Positions 1 through 8,350 of a DNA stretch of 64,000 bases are shown piece by piece. The notes beneath the pieces are model-generated. The model was not told where the DNA came from and made no database searches. It saw only the letters and a list, made by a program, of their open reading frames with translations. Made by a program: the position numbers and the translations under genes. Source of the stretch: Pseudomonas haemolytica (GTDB lineage: Bacteria; Pseudomonadota; Gammaproteobacteria; Pseudomonadales; Pseudomonadaceae); NCBI RefSeq assembly GCF_009659625.1, contig NZ_VOIW01000001.1, positions 372,001-436,000 of the forward strand, in the 5' to 3' direction. Within the stretch, counting starts at the first letter, position 1. Each line of letters starts with the position of its first letter.

Positions 1-262
1 CGGTAAAGCGAAAGCGCTGCGGCCCTGCGCCCAGCCCGCGATAAAACAGGCTCATGTCGGTGGGGTGTGGGCAGTTCAGCGTCAGGCTCAGACGCCGCTC
101 CCCCAGCAGCCGCTCCGGTGCCGGTGTGAGCATTACGGCGCGGTTCATCAGGCCGAAGTCCAACTGCGTCTGGCTCAGGTTGAGCTGGCATTCTTCGGCG
201 CCCCAGGCCGCGCTGCCCAGCAGTACCAAACCCAGGGGATATAACCGGTGTTGCAGGCTCAT
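1..262 (-). CDS. Fimbrial tip/minor subunit, partial (3' end beyond window)
   Basis: Only the N-terminal 87 residues or so are inside the window; the gene continues past base 1. The protein opens with a short hydrophobic signal peptide ending near AWGAEE, followed by CQLNLSQTQLDFG, a typical first strand of a secreted pilus subunit, and a second cysteine (LNCPH). It starts 11 bases after the usher stop, with GAGGAC as ribosome binding site, so it is the last known gene of the chaperone-usher operon. In such operons a subunit encoded after the usher is commonly the tip adhesin; that role is inference here. No specific family was recognised. Confidence 0.7.
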   Translation of the reverse strand, partial: MSLQHRLYPLGLVLLGSAAWGAEECQLNLSQTQLDFGLMNRAVMLTPAPERLLGERRLSLTLNCPHPTDMSLFYRGLGAGPQRFRFT

Positions 263-273
263 GGTGAACGTCC

Positions 274-2724
274 TCATGGCTGGTGGCACCTGGCTGGTGC
301 GGTCTCGAAGTACACCTCGGGGTCGGCTTTTTTCGGCAGCTCGAAGTCCATCCGGCAACGGGGTTGCCCAGGTGCCTTGACCCATAGGGGGCGTGGGTCG
401 AGCACGTCAGGCAGGAACACTTGGCTGCCTTCCTGCACCAAGGTGACGAACTCACCGTCGGCAGTGCTCACCGTCGATCCACGGGGCAATGGCTGGCCGT
501 TGTCCGTGGTGACGTTGAGCAACGCACGCCGGGTGAGCGCCACGCCGAACTGCACCTTGTCCACCGCGCCGCGCCCGGCGGCGATCACGGCCAGGCCGTT
601 GTGGATATCGGCATTGCGCGGCAGTGAGCGCGTCTGCACTTCCACCGGGCTGCGACCATAGGCGCTCACCTGCGGTACCACCGCCTGGCCCTGCCAGTCG
701 GTCCATACCGGGCCGCTTGGGGTGGTGACCTTGATCCCGGCCATTTCGCCCACCGACATCACGGCAAAGGTGTCACGCACCGGGTACGGCGAGAAGGTCA
801 CTCCGGCGTCATGCACTACCACGCCGCCGCGGGCGCCGCCTTGATAGCTGGCGCGCTCGTCGTTGCTGCGGGTGTAGTTGAAATCCAACTGGCTGTACCA
901 CGGCAGCGCCGACACGCCGAGGGACGACTCCACTTCGCGGTCGCGGCTGTCGCGCTCCACGCCCAGCCGGTAACTGAGTTGATCGTTGAGTTGTTCGCTC
1001 ACCCCAACCCCCAGCCGATGCTCACCACCGGTGTTACGCACCCAGGCCCGCCCGCGACGGGTTTCACCCAGCGGCACACTGAGGTTCAGGTAAACGCTGT
1101 TGTCGTTCTGCTGGCGGCCGCCCACTTGCCATTCGGCGCTGGCCGACACTGACACCCGGCCAAAACTGGTGCCCCAGGACGCCAGCGCGCGGCTGCTGCT
1201 TTCGCCGTTATACGAGGCCGTGCGCGAAACCCCGGCGCTGAATGCGCCCAATGCCGGATGCGCCCACGACGCGGTGACGCTTTGCTGGTCGCGGTAGCGC
1301 GTCCGCTGTTGATCCTCGCTATTGCCGACGTAGGTGGAATCCTCAAGGTCGCGGTACCCCTGGGAGCGCCAAGAGCCCGCGGTGCTAACCGACCAGTTGT
1401 CACTCAAGCGCTGGGACCAGGACAGGTCGGTCTGCACCCCGCGTTCGGTTCCCATGCGCCTGAGGCTGGCCTGCGCTGCCTGGGCGGAGAACTGTAACTG
1501 GCTGTCCTGCCAAGGGAGCCACCCCAGGCTTGCGCCTGCCGAGCGGTAGGCATCGGCCACCAGCGCGCCGGCGCTCAGGCTCAGTTGCGGGTGAAGTGGG
1601 CCACTCCAGCCCGCGCTGACCACCCACGGCTCACGGCCATTGCTGTCGCCAATCTGGCGCACGCGCCCGGCCGCCACCGAATAGCCCGGCGCAGGAAGGC
1701 CCAGGCCGAGCATGGCGGCGGGCACGGTAAAACGGCGTTCTTCGCCGGTGGTTTCCTTGACTGTGACTTCCACATCGGAACGGCTGTTCAAGCGGCGTAC
1801 ATCGGTCAACGCGAACGGCCCGGCCGGTACTACGGTGGAGTGGATCAACGCGCCGTTCTGGCGGATTTCCACCTGGGCGGGGCTGTTGGCGATACCGGTG
1901 ATGGTCGCACCCTGGTTCTGGTCTTGCAGGGCGGTTTCGGTCAGCACTTGAGCGCCGGTAATTTGTGTACCGGCCAGCACCGGGTTGTAGAGGCTGATTT
2001 GGCCGGTCTGCAACACCGCCTGATGCTCGGCGAAGGTGCGCTGGGCATAAGCATCCAGGTGGGTGGTGCGCGAATTGCCGTCCTGCCAGGTCTTCACTTG
2101 CCGGCTACGCACGATCCAGTCGCCCGCGTTGAAACCCACTTCGGTGTTAGCCGAGCCGAAGCGGTTGCTGTTGTCGCCGAACTCGTTGTAGAGGCCGGTC
2201 AGGTCGTAGTTGAGCAGGACTGCCGTGCCGCCAGTCTGGTAGCCGGAGATGTCCTGCCGGTCGGGGCGCAGCGCGTCGGTGGGCACCACCAGGGCCAGGC
2301 CCAAGGCTGCCGGGTCTGGCTCAACGACGGTCTGTGGGTAGCGCTCGATAAAGCGATGACAGGAGGGCGCTCCATCATCGTCGGGCACTATAAGGTTGCC
2401 CGCATCCAGCAGGGCACGGTTGAAACAGAGGCCACCCTGACGGTTGAACTCCACGTCCACACGCCCGCGGCGCTGGCCGTTGACAGTCAGATTGACGGCA
2501 TGCCGGCCTGCCCCGAAACGAGGGGCTTGCAGCAGCAGGTTGGCCAGTTCCGGGTCGATGCCACGTCGGGACAGGGTCTGGGGGTCGAAGGAGCCGGCGA
2601 TGTCACTTGCCAGTACCGCCCCGCACGGCAGTGCACCGCCCAGGGTCAGTGCCAGACTGGTCAGTATTGTGCGTGCGTGGCGTGGTGAAACGCCGGGCAC
2701 GGCTCTGCCGTCGCGGTCAGTCAT
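274..2724 (-). CDS. Fimbrial outer membrane usher protein (PapC/FimD family)
   Basis: Outer membrane pore that accepts chaperone-subunit complexes, drives donor-strand exchange and secretes the growing pilus. About 816 residues, normal for the family. A signal peptide (to about residue 45) is followed by the PapC N-terminal domain (about 50-180: SFDPQTLSRRGIDP, ending in YDLTGLYNEFGD), a long beta-barrel and plug region, and a C-terminal PapC_C-like domain (about 730-816) with paired cysteines. The ATG at 2724 has TGAG eight bases upstream; a GTG at 2736 is an alternative start. It sits between chaperone and tip subunit in the same operon. A 90-base gap separates it from the chaperone gene and contains a short inverted repeat. 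Confidence 0.93.
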   Translation of the reverse strand: MTDRDGRAVPGVSPRHARTILTSLALTLGGALPCGAVLASDIAGSFDPQTLSRRGIDPELANLLLQAPRFGAGRHAVNLTVNGQRRGRVDVEFNRQGGLCFNRALLDAGNLIVPDDDGAPSCHRFIERYPQTVVEPDPAALGLALVVPTDALRPDRQDISGYQTGGTAVLLNYDLTGLYNEFGDNSNRFGSANTEVGFNAGDWIVRSRQVKTWQDGNSRTTHLDAYAQRTFAEHQAVLQTGQISLYNPVLAGTQITGAQVLTETALQDQNQGATITGIANSPAQVEIRQNGALIHSTVVPAGPFALTDVRRLNSRSDVEVTVKETTGEERRFTVPAAMLGLGLPAPGYSVAAGRVRQIGDSNGREPWVVSAGWSGPLHPQLSLSAGALVADAYRSAGASLGWLPWQDSQLQFSAQAAQASLRRMGTERGVQTDLSWSQRLSDNWSVSTAGSWRSQGYRDLEDSTYVGNSEDQQRTRYRDQQSVTASWAHPALGAFSAGVSRTASYNGESSSRALASWGTSFGRVSVSASAEWQVGGRQQNDNSVYLNLSVPLGETRRGRAWVRNTGGEHRLGVGVSEQLNDQLSYRLGVERDSRDREVESSLGVSALPWYSQLDFNYTRSNDERASYQGGARGGVVVHDAGVTFSPYPVRDTFAVMSVGEMAGIKVTTPSGPVWTDWQGQAVVPQVSAYGRSPVEVQTRSLPRNADIHNGLAVIAAGRGAVDKVQFGVALTRRALLNVTTDNGQPLPRGSTVSTADGEFVTLVQEGSQVFLPDVLDPRPLWVKAPGQPRCRMDFELPKKADPEVYFETAPARCHQP

Positions 2725-2814
2725 TGCTGTGCTCACAAGGTCGTACTCAAGTGTTGGTGGCCCGCTTACTCTGCGGTTCAGTCAGGCCGTCCGGTGGCCT
2801 CAAGCCACTCTTTT

Positions 2815-3558
2815 TTATAGGGTGATCGGTGCTTCGTAAGGCGCTACGGCAAAGCCATATACCGTGGCCGGTTGTAACTTCACGCGGTTTGCACCGGCGC
2901 CGTTGCCTGTAACCGCAACGTTCAGGGTTTCACCCGGCAGTACATAAGTCCGTGGCAACAAGGCCGAACCTTTGCCAGGCAGCAGTCGCAGTTCCTGAGC
3001 CAGGCGCACTACATAAGGGCTGGGGTTGTGCACGCTCAATTGGTCACGCTTCACGCGCCACTCCAGCCCGGTCCAAGGCGTGCGGTTGGGGGCCAGGCCC
3101 TTGGGGTGCAGGATCACCGGCAGGTTCTGGCGCACGGTCACGCCCACCTGTGCATGCCCAGCCTGCGCTGCCGAGCGGCCTTGGGGCATGCCTTCGAAGA
3201 TCACCCGTTTCAAACGCTGCGTGGTCAGAGGCTCGGCCGACTGCAAAATGAAGCGGATCAGTTGGCTCTTGGCCGGCTCGACCCTGGCCAGGGGCGGGGT
3301 GACGAACAGCAGTGTTGCCGTGTCTTCAGGAATGTCTTCAAGGGTTACGTGCAGCAGGGCCAGCTTATTGTCGGTGTTGGTCACGGTGACCGAGGCTTCG
3401 CCATCGGCTTCGTTGACGATCACCACCGAGGTGTCGGGCACCATGCCGTCGGCCAGTACCAGGGCAGGGCTACCGATCGCCAGCAGCAGCGCGCCGAGGT
3501 AAACAAAGGCCAGGCGCGCGAAGATGAACAGTCGGGTGAAAAAGGGCAGGGCAGTCAT
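2815..3558 (-). CDS. Periplasmic fimbrial chaperone (PapD-like)
   Basis: Periplasmic chaperone that holds pilus subunits by donor-strand complementation and delivers them to the usher. It has 247 residues with an N-terminal signal anchor or signal peptide (hydrophobic to about residue 36, ending VLADG). An Ig-like N-terminal domain follows with a long alternating strand before RFILQSAEPLTTQRLKRVIFEG, matching the G1 strand region of PapD-type proteins, then a second Ig domain ending near TVYGFAVAPYEAP. The start is two bases after the stop of the preceding DUF1120 gene, indicating tight coupling. Its presence shows the DUF1120 proteins are handled by a chaperone-usher route. Confidence 0.9.
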   Translation of the reverse strand: MTALPFFTRLFIFARLAFVYLGALLLAIGSPALVLADGMVPDTSVVIVNEADGEASVTVTNTDNKLALLHVTLEDIPEDTATLLFVTPPLARVEPAKSQLIRFILQSAEPLTTQRLKRVIFEGMPQGRSAAQAGHAQVGVTVRQNLPVILHPKGLAPNRTPWTGLEWRVKRDQLSVHNPSPYVVRLAQELRLLPGKGSALLPRTYVLPGETLNVAVTGNGAGANRVKLQPATVYGFAVAPYEAPITL

Positions 3559-3560
3559 GG

Positions 3561-4190
3561 CTACAAATACCTCAGGTCAAGCACGATGGAACCGTCCAGC
3601 GGTACCTCCTGCTTGAGGGTCAGATAGGCGGCGGCATTGATGGACGTGTTGACTTGCAGCGTTGCGTTCACCAGACGATGGGGCTCGGGTACCAACGTGC
3701 CTGGCCGGGCGAAGCCCATATAGTTGTTCGGGAAGGCATTGGATTCGGGGAACCAGGTTTCACCCTTGTTGCTGGAGGCCAGCACCAGCACGCGCTCGCC
3801 GTCGCCCGTGGCCTCTCGAATGGCCAGGGACACAGTGCCCAGGCGCTCGGTGGGTGCATGGATATTGGTACCCAGGCCGTAATAAAACCCCGGCCCCAGG
3901 GAGGAACTGGCGCGATTGTCCACGCCCACCAGTACGAACAGCACCGGTTCGTTGCAGCTCACCGTCAAGTCCAGCGCTTGAGTGGGCAGGACGCTGTACT
4001 CGTACTGGTTGAGACTGCGCGCCGGCACCATGCCGTGGTCGATGATGCCGTTGGCCGACAATGTGGTGGTGCAGGCGCTGGGAGTGATCAGGCCAGTGAC
4101 GTTCAGCTCGGTGCTGGAGGCCGCCACTACCCACGGGCCGGCACTGGCCAGGTAAAGCAGGGCAAGAAGTCGTAAAGAAATAGGCTTCAT
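3561..4190 (-). CDS. DUF1120 fimbrial subunit, copy nearest the chaperone
   Basis: About 209 residues with a cleavable signal peptide (ending WVVAASS). The mature part starts TELNVTGLITPSACTTTLS, shares the family layout SACT...SCN...DNRASS...YGLG...E-LG...GETW, and ends in the alternating strand IVLDLRYL. Two mature cysteines probably form one disulfide. The tyrosine next to last and the alternating hydrophobic C-terminal strand resemble classical pilins. It is the most divergent of the five tandem copies (TTTLSANGIIDHGMV instead of TPSLSDGG). ATG 4190 is preferred over a GTG at 4202. Known members such as E. coli YhcF are encoded with chaperone-usher genes; a structural pilin role is inference. 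Confidence 0.8.
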   Translation of the reverse strand: MKPISLRLLALLYLASAGPWVVAASSTELNVTGLITPSACTTTLSANGIIDHGMVPARSLNQYEYSVLPTQALDLTVSCNEPVLFVLVGVDNRASSSLGPGFYYGLGTNIHAPTERLGTVSLAIREATGDGERVLVLASSNKGETWFPESNAFPNNYMGFARPGTLVPEPHRLVNATLQVNTSINAAAYLTLKQEVPLDGSIVLDLRYL

Positions 4191-4230
4191 GGGGAGGTTC
4201 ACCGGTTGCCGGGTTCATCGTTTGCGTATG

Positions 4231-4260
4231 ACAAAGGCAAGCGTTCAGACCTGCCTTTGT
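4231..4260 (-). promoter_or_regulatory. Intercistronic hairpin in the pilin operon
   Basis: A perfect 9-bp inverted repeat, ACAAAGGCA (4231-4239) and TGCCTTTGT (4252-4260), lies in the 85-base gap between two DUF1120 genes. There is no T-run on the minus strand, so it does not look like a complete terminator. It could stabilise the upstream mRNA or partly attenuate transcription and so set subunit ratios. Confidence 0.45.
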
Positions 4261-4275
4261 TCGATTCGGATGGCG

Positions 4276-4899
4276 TTACAGATAACGCACGGTCAGGGTC
4301 ACCGAACCATCGATGGCGACTTCGTTGGTCAGGGTCAGCCCGCTGGTCTTGGCAATAAAGGGCATGACGTTCAGGTCTGCGGTCCACAGTTGGACCGGGA
4401 TCGGCGTATTGACGCCGGCTACGGCGGGTGCAATGAGGTTGTTGCGCATCAGGTTGCGCTCGGTACCCCAGGTGACGCCGCCGTCGTAGGAACCGATGGT
4501 GGCGACCGGCACACTGTCGGCAACGGGGTTCAACAGGCGCAATTCCATGCCGCCGAGTTTTTCCGTGCCGTTGATCAGGCCCAGGCCGAATTCCATTTCG
4601 TCGTTATTGGCGTCAGAGCCCTCGCGGTTGTCCTTGGCCTCCATCGCCATCAGGGTAGCGGCGTCACAGGTGACGGTGAATTGCACGGTCTGGGAGTCTA
4701 GAAAAGTCTGTTGGTCAACTTTCAGGTCCTTGGCCGAAATTTTGCCGTAGTCCACCGCGCCGCCGTTGGACAGGGTCGGGGTACAGGCGCTTGGGGTAAT
4801 CAGGCCCTTGACTGTGAGATCGACGCTGGACGCCGCGAGCACGTGGGCACTGCCCAGCAGCAGCGTGGCGGCAGTAAGGGATTTTAATACGGTGTTCAT
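4276..4899 (-). CDS. DUF1120 fimbrial subunit
   Basis: A 207-residue secreted protein with a signal peptide ending HVLAASS. The mature N-terminus SVDLTVKGLITPSACTP alternates hydrophobic residues, as pilin donor strands do. Family landmarks are LSNGGAVDYGKISAKDL, VTCDAATL, KDNREGS, FGLGLI, EKLGG, GGVTWGTE and the terminal strand VTLTVRYL. The two mature cysteines are conserved in all six copies of this locus. ATG 4899 has GGAA upstream. It closely resembles the copies at 6265-6894 and 5597-6235, suggesting local duplication. Function as a structural or decorating pilus subunit is inferred from the adjacent chaperone and usher genes. Confidence 0.82.
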   Translation of the reverse strand: MNTVLKSLTAATLLLGSAHVLAASSVDLTVKGLITPSACTPTLSNGGAVDYGKISAKDLKVDQQTFLDSQTVQFTVTCDAATLMAMEAKDNREGSDANNDEMEFGLGLINGTEKLGGMELRLLNPVADSVPVATIGSYDGGVTWGTERNLMRNNLIAPAVAGVNTPIPVQLWTADLNVMPFIAKTSGLTLTNEVAIDGSVTLTVRYL

Positions 4900-4937
4900 G
4901 ATGTGGTTCCTGAGTGGGGATATCGGAAAAGGGGGGG

Positions 4938-5561
4938 TTACCAGTACTTGAGTTGCATCACGGCCAGGCCGTCGATGGGGATTTCGTCGAGCAAGGTCAG
5001 GTCACTGGCGGGTGCGATCATCGTGAACGCTCGCAGACGAGCGCTCAGGGTTTGCAGAGCCATCGGCGTGGTGGGGCCGCTTGGCGCCGCGAAGGCAGTC
5101 AAGGCTGCGTGGCCCAAGTACGACGAGGGGTACCAGGTGGCGCCGCCGTCGCGAGACAGAATGGTTTGCACTGGCAGGTTGTCTGCTACCGGATCGAACA
5201 GCCCGAACGCCACACTGCCGAGTTTCTGGTCATCGTTAACCATGCCCAGCCCATGGTGCGCCGGGTTGATCGCCGAGCTGCCGGCACGGCTGTCCTCGGT
5301 GGTCAGGGTGAAAAACGTTGGCCCTTCACACTGCACTTCCAGCAGCATTTCGCCAGCTTGCAGGCTGGTGGGCTTGTCCGGGTGCAGGTCCCTGGCGGTC
5401 AACTTGCCGTGGTCGACGATGCCGCCGTCGGACAGGCTGGGTGTGCAAGAGGCAGGTGTGATGATGCCTTTGACGCTCAAGTCGGTGTTACTGGCGGCGA
5501 ATGCGCCAGGCGCGCAGGCCGCCAGCAGAAGGGCAAGAGCGGCGGGCGTGTTTTTTTCCAT
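4938..5561 (-). CDS. DUF1120 fimbrial subunit
   Basis: A 207-residue secreted protein starting MEKNTPAALALLLAACAPG, with the signal peptide ending near GAFAASN. The mature part begins TDLSVKGIITPASCTPSLSDGG and carries the second conserved cysteine in VQCEGPT. The motifs DSRAGSS, HGLGMVND, QKLGS and GATWYPS follow, and the protein ends in LKYW where its relatives end in RYL or KYL, so the aromatic at the penultimate position is kept. Longer upstream reading is open but would overlap the previous gene and lacks a signal peptide, so the ATG at 5561 was chosen. A 38-base gap separates it from the next gene. Confidence 0.82.
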   Translation of the reverse strand: MEKNTPAALALLLAACAPGAFAASNTDLSVKGIITPASCTPSLSDGGIVDHGKLTARDLHPDKPTSLQAGEMLLEVQCEGPTFFTLTTEDSRAGSSAINPAHHGLGMVNDDQKLGSVAFGLFDPVADNLPVQTILSRDGGATWYPSSYLGHAALTAFAAPSGPTTPMALQTLSARLRAFTMIAPASDLTLLDEIPIDGLAVMQLKYW

Positions 5562-5596
5562 GGGCACAGGTCCTTTTGGGCAATTCGGTGGGGGGG

Positions 5597-6235
5597 TTAC
5601 AGGTAACGCACTTCCAGGGTGGCGGAGCCGTCGATTGGTTGTTCCTCGATCAGGGTCAGGCTCTGGGCGGCGGCGATATAGGGGTGGATTCTCACGTCGC
5701 TGCTCAGATCCCGGATCGGGATAGGGGCCCAGTCGCCACTGGCGTTGTTTCCGAAGGCGGCGAGCCAACCGGGGATCCAGATGGCGTCCTCACTGTGCTC
5801 GATCCAGCTGGCGCCATTGTTGCGCGAGCCCAGCTTGGTCACGGGCAGGGTGTCGGCGAGGTAGTTGGTGAGCACGACCAGGAAACTGCCGACCTTCTCG
5901 GTCTCGTTGATGAACCCCAGGCCATAGGACGACCTGTCGACATCAATGGACGAGCCCGGACGGTTATCGACGCCGTTGAGGGCAAACAGTGTGGCGGCTT
6001 CACAGCTCACACTCAGTCGCAGGGTGGTGGTCGGCAGGGGGGTAGGTTGGTTTTCTTGCAGGTCCCTGGCGGCGATTTTTCCATAATCAGCAACGCCGCC
6101 CTGGCTGAGGGCGGGCGTACAGGCACCGGGGGTAATGACTCCGGTGACGCCCAGGTCCGTGCTGCTGTCGGCGAATACGGGGCCTGCGCCAATGATCAAG
6201 AGTGTTGCGGCAAGGGTAATAAGGGGGCGGGCCAT
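5597..6235 (-). CDS. DUF1120 fimbrial subunit
   Basis: A 212-residue secreted protein: MARPLITLAATLL leads a signal peptide ending GPVFADSS. Mature landmarks are TDLGVTGVITPGACTP, LSQGGVADYGKIAARDL, VSCEAATLFAL, VDNRPGSSID, YGLGFINETEKVGS, GASWIEHS and the terminal strand ATLEVRYL. AGGATG lies upstream of the ATG. It has the same two-cysteine pattern as the neighbouring copies. It lies 29 bases after the 6265-6894 gene, so the two are co-transcribed. No adhesive domain is visible in this or any other copy; all are single-domain proteins of similar size. Confidence 0.82.
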   Translation of the reverse strand: MARPLITLAATLLIIGAGPVFADSSTDLGVTGVITPGACTPALSQGGVADYGKIAARDLQENQPTPLPTTTLRLSVSCEAATLFALNGVDNRPGSSIDVDRSSYGLGFINETEKVGSFLVVLTNYLADTLPVTKLGSRNNGASWIEHSEDAIWIPGWLAAFGNNASGDWAPIPIRDLSSDVRIHPYIAAAQSLTLIEEQPIDGSATLEVRYL

Positions 6236-6264
6236 AGGGTCACATCCTGTGGGTCATGGAAGGC

Positions 6265-6894
6265 TTACAGGTACTTCACTTCGTACGTGGCGGAGCCAAG
6301 GATGGGAATCTCGTTGGCCAGGTTCATGCCCGCCGTGGGGCCGAGAATGGTTTGTACTTTCATGTCTGACGTCAGGTTCTGCACGGGCGTGGGCGCCCAG
6401 CTGCCCGTTGAGCGGTCGCCGAACGACGCAAGGTAGGTCACCGGCATGACGTCGCCTGGGGTGTTTTCCCGCCAGGTGAGGCCACTGTCGCTGGACTCGA
6501 GCACAGAGATGGCCGTGCCGTTGGACGTCGCGTTGGCGAGCGCCAGGGTGTAGAAACCGAGCTTTTTGCCGTCGACCAGGCCCAGGCCATAGCCGCTCAT
6601 TGGGTCAATGGCATCGCCGCGATTGTCCACGCCCTGCAGCGCCAGCAGGGTTGGTGCATCGCAGGTGATGGACATTTGCAGGGTGTGGTCGTTGAGGAGC
6701 GTGTAGTCATTGGGCTTCAAATCCTTGGCCGAGATTTTCCCGTGGTCAACGACACCGCCGCTTGAGAGGCTGGGCGTGCAGGCGCTGGGTGTAATGATGC
6801 CCTGGACGGTCAGGTCCACGCTGCTGGCGGCAAACGCGGTTGAGGCGCCGCTGAGCAATAGAGTGGCGCTCAACAAAACAAAGCAATTGTTCAT
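6265..6894 (-). CDS. DUF1120 fimbrial subunit, first gene of the pilus operon
   Basis: A 209-residue secreted protein beginning MNNCFVLLSATLLLSG, with the signal peptide ending AFAASS. Mature landmarks are SVDLTVQGIITPSACTP, LSSGGVVDHGKISAKDL, ITCDAPTLLAL, VDNRGDAID, YGLGLVDGKKLG, SGLTWRE and the C-terminal strand ATYEVKYL. The ATG at 6894 follows GGAACCACAGAA; an upstream in-frame ATG at 6921 lacks a good binding site and would lengthen the signal peptide. As the promoter-proximal gene it is the likely major subunit, by analogy with classical pilus operons; this is inference. Confidence 0.82.
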   Translation of the reverse strand: MNNCFVLLSATLLLSGASTAFAASSVDLTVQGIITPSACTPSLSSGGVVDHGKISAKDLKPNDYTLLNDHTLQMSITCDAPTLLALQGVDNRGDAIDPMSGYGLGLVDGKKLGFYTLALANATSNGTAISVLESSDSGLTWRENTPGDVMPVTYLASFGDRSTGSWAPTPVQNLTSDMKVQTILGPTAGMNLANEIPILGSATYEVKYL

Positions 6895-7338
6895 TTCTGT
6901 GGTTCCAGTACGTTGAATCACGCCGTAGCGACACCCGCTGCTAGAAGGTGTCGACGAGGGCAGGATTTTTTTAAGTTGTTCAGAGCGGCTCGGGTAGCGC
7001 AGGACCGCCCTGAAGAAGTGAGCAATAATCTAGCGACAGAGTGTTGTCGGTGACATACAACTTTTACGACAATCAAGTTGGCGGGTGAACACAGCCGATT
7101 TAAGTCGCAGTGTTCAAAAACTGAATATTAGGTAGGGCGTCAGTTTCGTAGTTGTTGTATCGCCAGATGGCATATCAAAAGATACTTTCCGGTCGCGATG
7201 ACTGTCATTTGAACTTCTGAACTAGGTAGCAGAGTGCGTGGCCTTTGACTGTCGCGTCAGTTTTTTCATCCAGAACAACGTTTACATTCTCGGGTGAAGG
7301 GGGCTGGACAACTGTCACTATCAACGAGGTGAGCGAGA
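6895..7338. other. AT-richer divergent intergenic region
   Basis: About 440 bases between the start of the pilus operon (minus strand) and the REC-Hpt gene (plus strand). It is visibly richer in A and T than the flanking genes, and I see no convincing coding sequence or remnant of a histidine kinase in it. It must hold the divergent promoters. Several TGTCG/CGACA half sites cluster near 7034-7072. Confidence 0.6.
7034..7072. promoter_or_regulatory. Candidate operator: nested inverted repeats
   Basis: CGACA (7034-7038) and TGTCG (7045-7049) form an inverted repeat with a 6-base spacer. TTGTCG (7044-7049) and CGACAA (7067-7072) form a second one with a 17-base spacer. The cluster lies upstream of the fimbrial operon, in the region shared with the regulator genes, so binding by the NarL-type regulator encoded at 8351 is possible. 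Nothing more than position and symmetry supports this. Confidence 0.3.
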
Positions 7339-8142
7339 GTGCTTTCGAGCAATGTCTCTTCGCAGCGCGTTCCTTTGCATTTTTCCCCCCCGGATCACTG
7401 GCGACACATGATGGTATTGGTGGCGGATGATCATTCAGCGTATCGGGTTTTGCTGGGTTGGTTTCTACAAAAGCTCGGGCTCGGCCATGAGTTGGTCGCT
7501 GATGGAGGTGAAGGGCTGGTGGCCATTACGCGTAGGCACTTCGACCTGGTGATCAGCGATTGCCATATGCCACGCATGGATGGGTATGCCCTGGCCCGGG
7601 CGATACGCCTGCACGAGCAGGGGCATGCACATCGGCGGGTTCCGATCATCGCGCTCACTGCCAACCTGCAACCCGATGACCCCCAGCGCTGCCGCGATGC
7701 CGGCATGGATGGATGGCTGCTCAAGCCACTGACGTTTGCACAGGTGTGCGATGTGCTCGGGCGTTGGCTGCCCGGGCCGCCGGGTGAAGTGTCGCCGGCA
7801 TTACCCAGGGCCTCAACCCACTGGCCGACGCGGGTGGACATGATCCAGACCTTCGGCAGCGAACGGGTGGTGAACCAGATGCTTGACAGCCTGCTGCGTG
7901 AAGCGCGCATGGACTGTGCGGCCTTGGCCGATGCGCGCATCACGTTGAACACCCAACTCGCGCTGGGGCGGCTGCATCGTCTGCTGGGGAGCCTGGCGTT
8001 TTTAGGCTGCGATGACCTGGAGAGCCAGGGAGGGTCGCTGATTGAGCAGGTCCGCATCCATGGCGTGCAGGCGAACCTGGGAAGGCTGGAGGTGTTTGAG
8101 CATGACCTCAAACTTTATTTCGCTTACTTGAGCACGCTGTGA
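7339..8142 (+). CDS. Stand-alone REC-Hpt phosphorelay protein (BvgS/RocS C-terminal-like)
   Basis: A 267-residue soluble protein with a receiver domain (about 25-140) and a histidine phosphotransfer domain (about 165-265). Receiver residues are all present: acidic pair D30-D31, phospho-acceptor D74 in ISDCHMP, T107 and K129. The Hpt helix contains H213 in LHRLLGSLAFLG, matching the HxxxGS pattern of phosphohistidine sites. This is the arrangement of the last two domains of unorthodox kinases such as BvgS, EvgS and RocS, but no sensor, transmitter or membrane segment is encoded. GTG 7339 has AGGTGA six bases upstream; ATG 7408 or 7411 would remove a non-conserved leader. The downstream NarL-type regulator is the obvious phosphate acceptor; a kinase elsewhere must supply the phosphoryl group. 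Confidence 0.85.
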   Translation: MLSSNVSSQRVPLHFSPPDHWRHMMVLVADDHSAYRVLLGWFLQKLGLGHELVADGGEGLVAITRRHFDLVISDCHMPRMDGYALARAIRLHEQGHAHRRVPIIALTANLQPDDPQRCRDAGMDGWLLKPLTFAQVCDVLGRWLPGPPGEVSPALPRASTHWPTRVDMIQTFGSERVVNQMLDSLLREARMDCAALADARITLNTQLALGRLHRLLGSLAFLGCDDLESQGGSLIEQVRIHGVQANLGRLEVFEHDLKLYFAYLSTL

Positions 8143-8350
8143 GGCTTTATTGGGTGCGTTGTTTTGTAGGAAATTGTTCTGTTGAGTTGTAGTTTTTCAG
8201 TGTGGGGATTTTCCTTTTATTTTGTAAGCTAAATCGAGCGAGCTATAGGGCATTGGGCGCGGCTTAAAAGTGCCTCTGGCAGGTGGTTGTTGAAGAGCGC
8301 TGGCGGGGGTATTTTGCCTGCAATCAAGTGGCCACTATCCGTGAGTATTT

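Noticed and set aside
1585..2688. A 367-codon plus-strand open frame opposite the usher gene
   Set aside because: Antisense shadow of the usher; low-complexity composition and no start signal.
6895..7338. Remnant of a histidine kinase upstream of the REC-Hpt gene
   Set aside because: No stretch resembling H-box, N-box or G-box sequences was recognised in any frame.
7245..7430. Small 61-codon frame before the REC-Hpt gene
   Set aside because: No ribosome site and no protein-like features; it overlaps the better supported start of the regulator.
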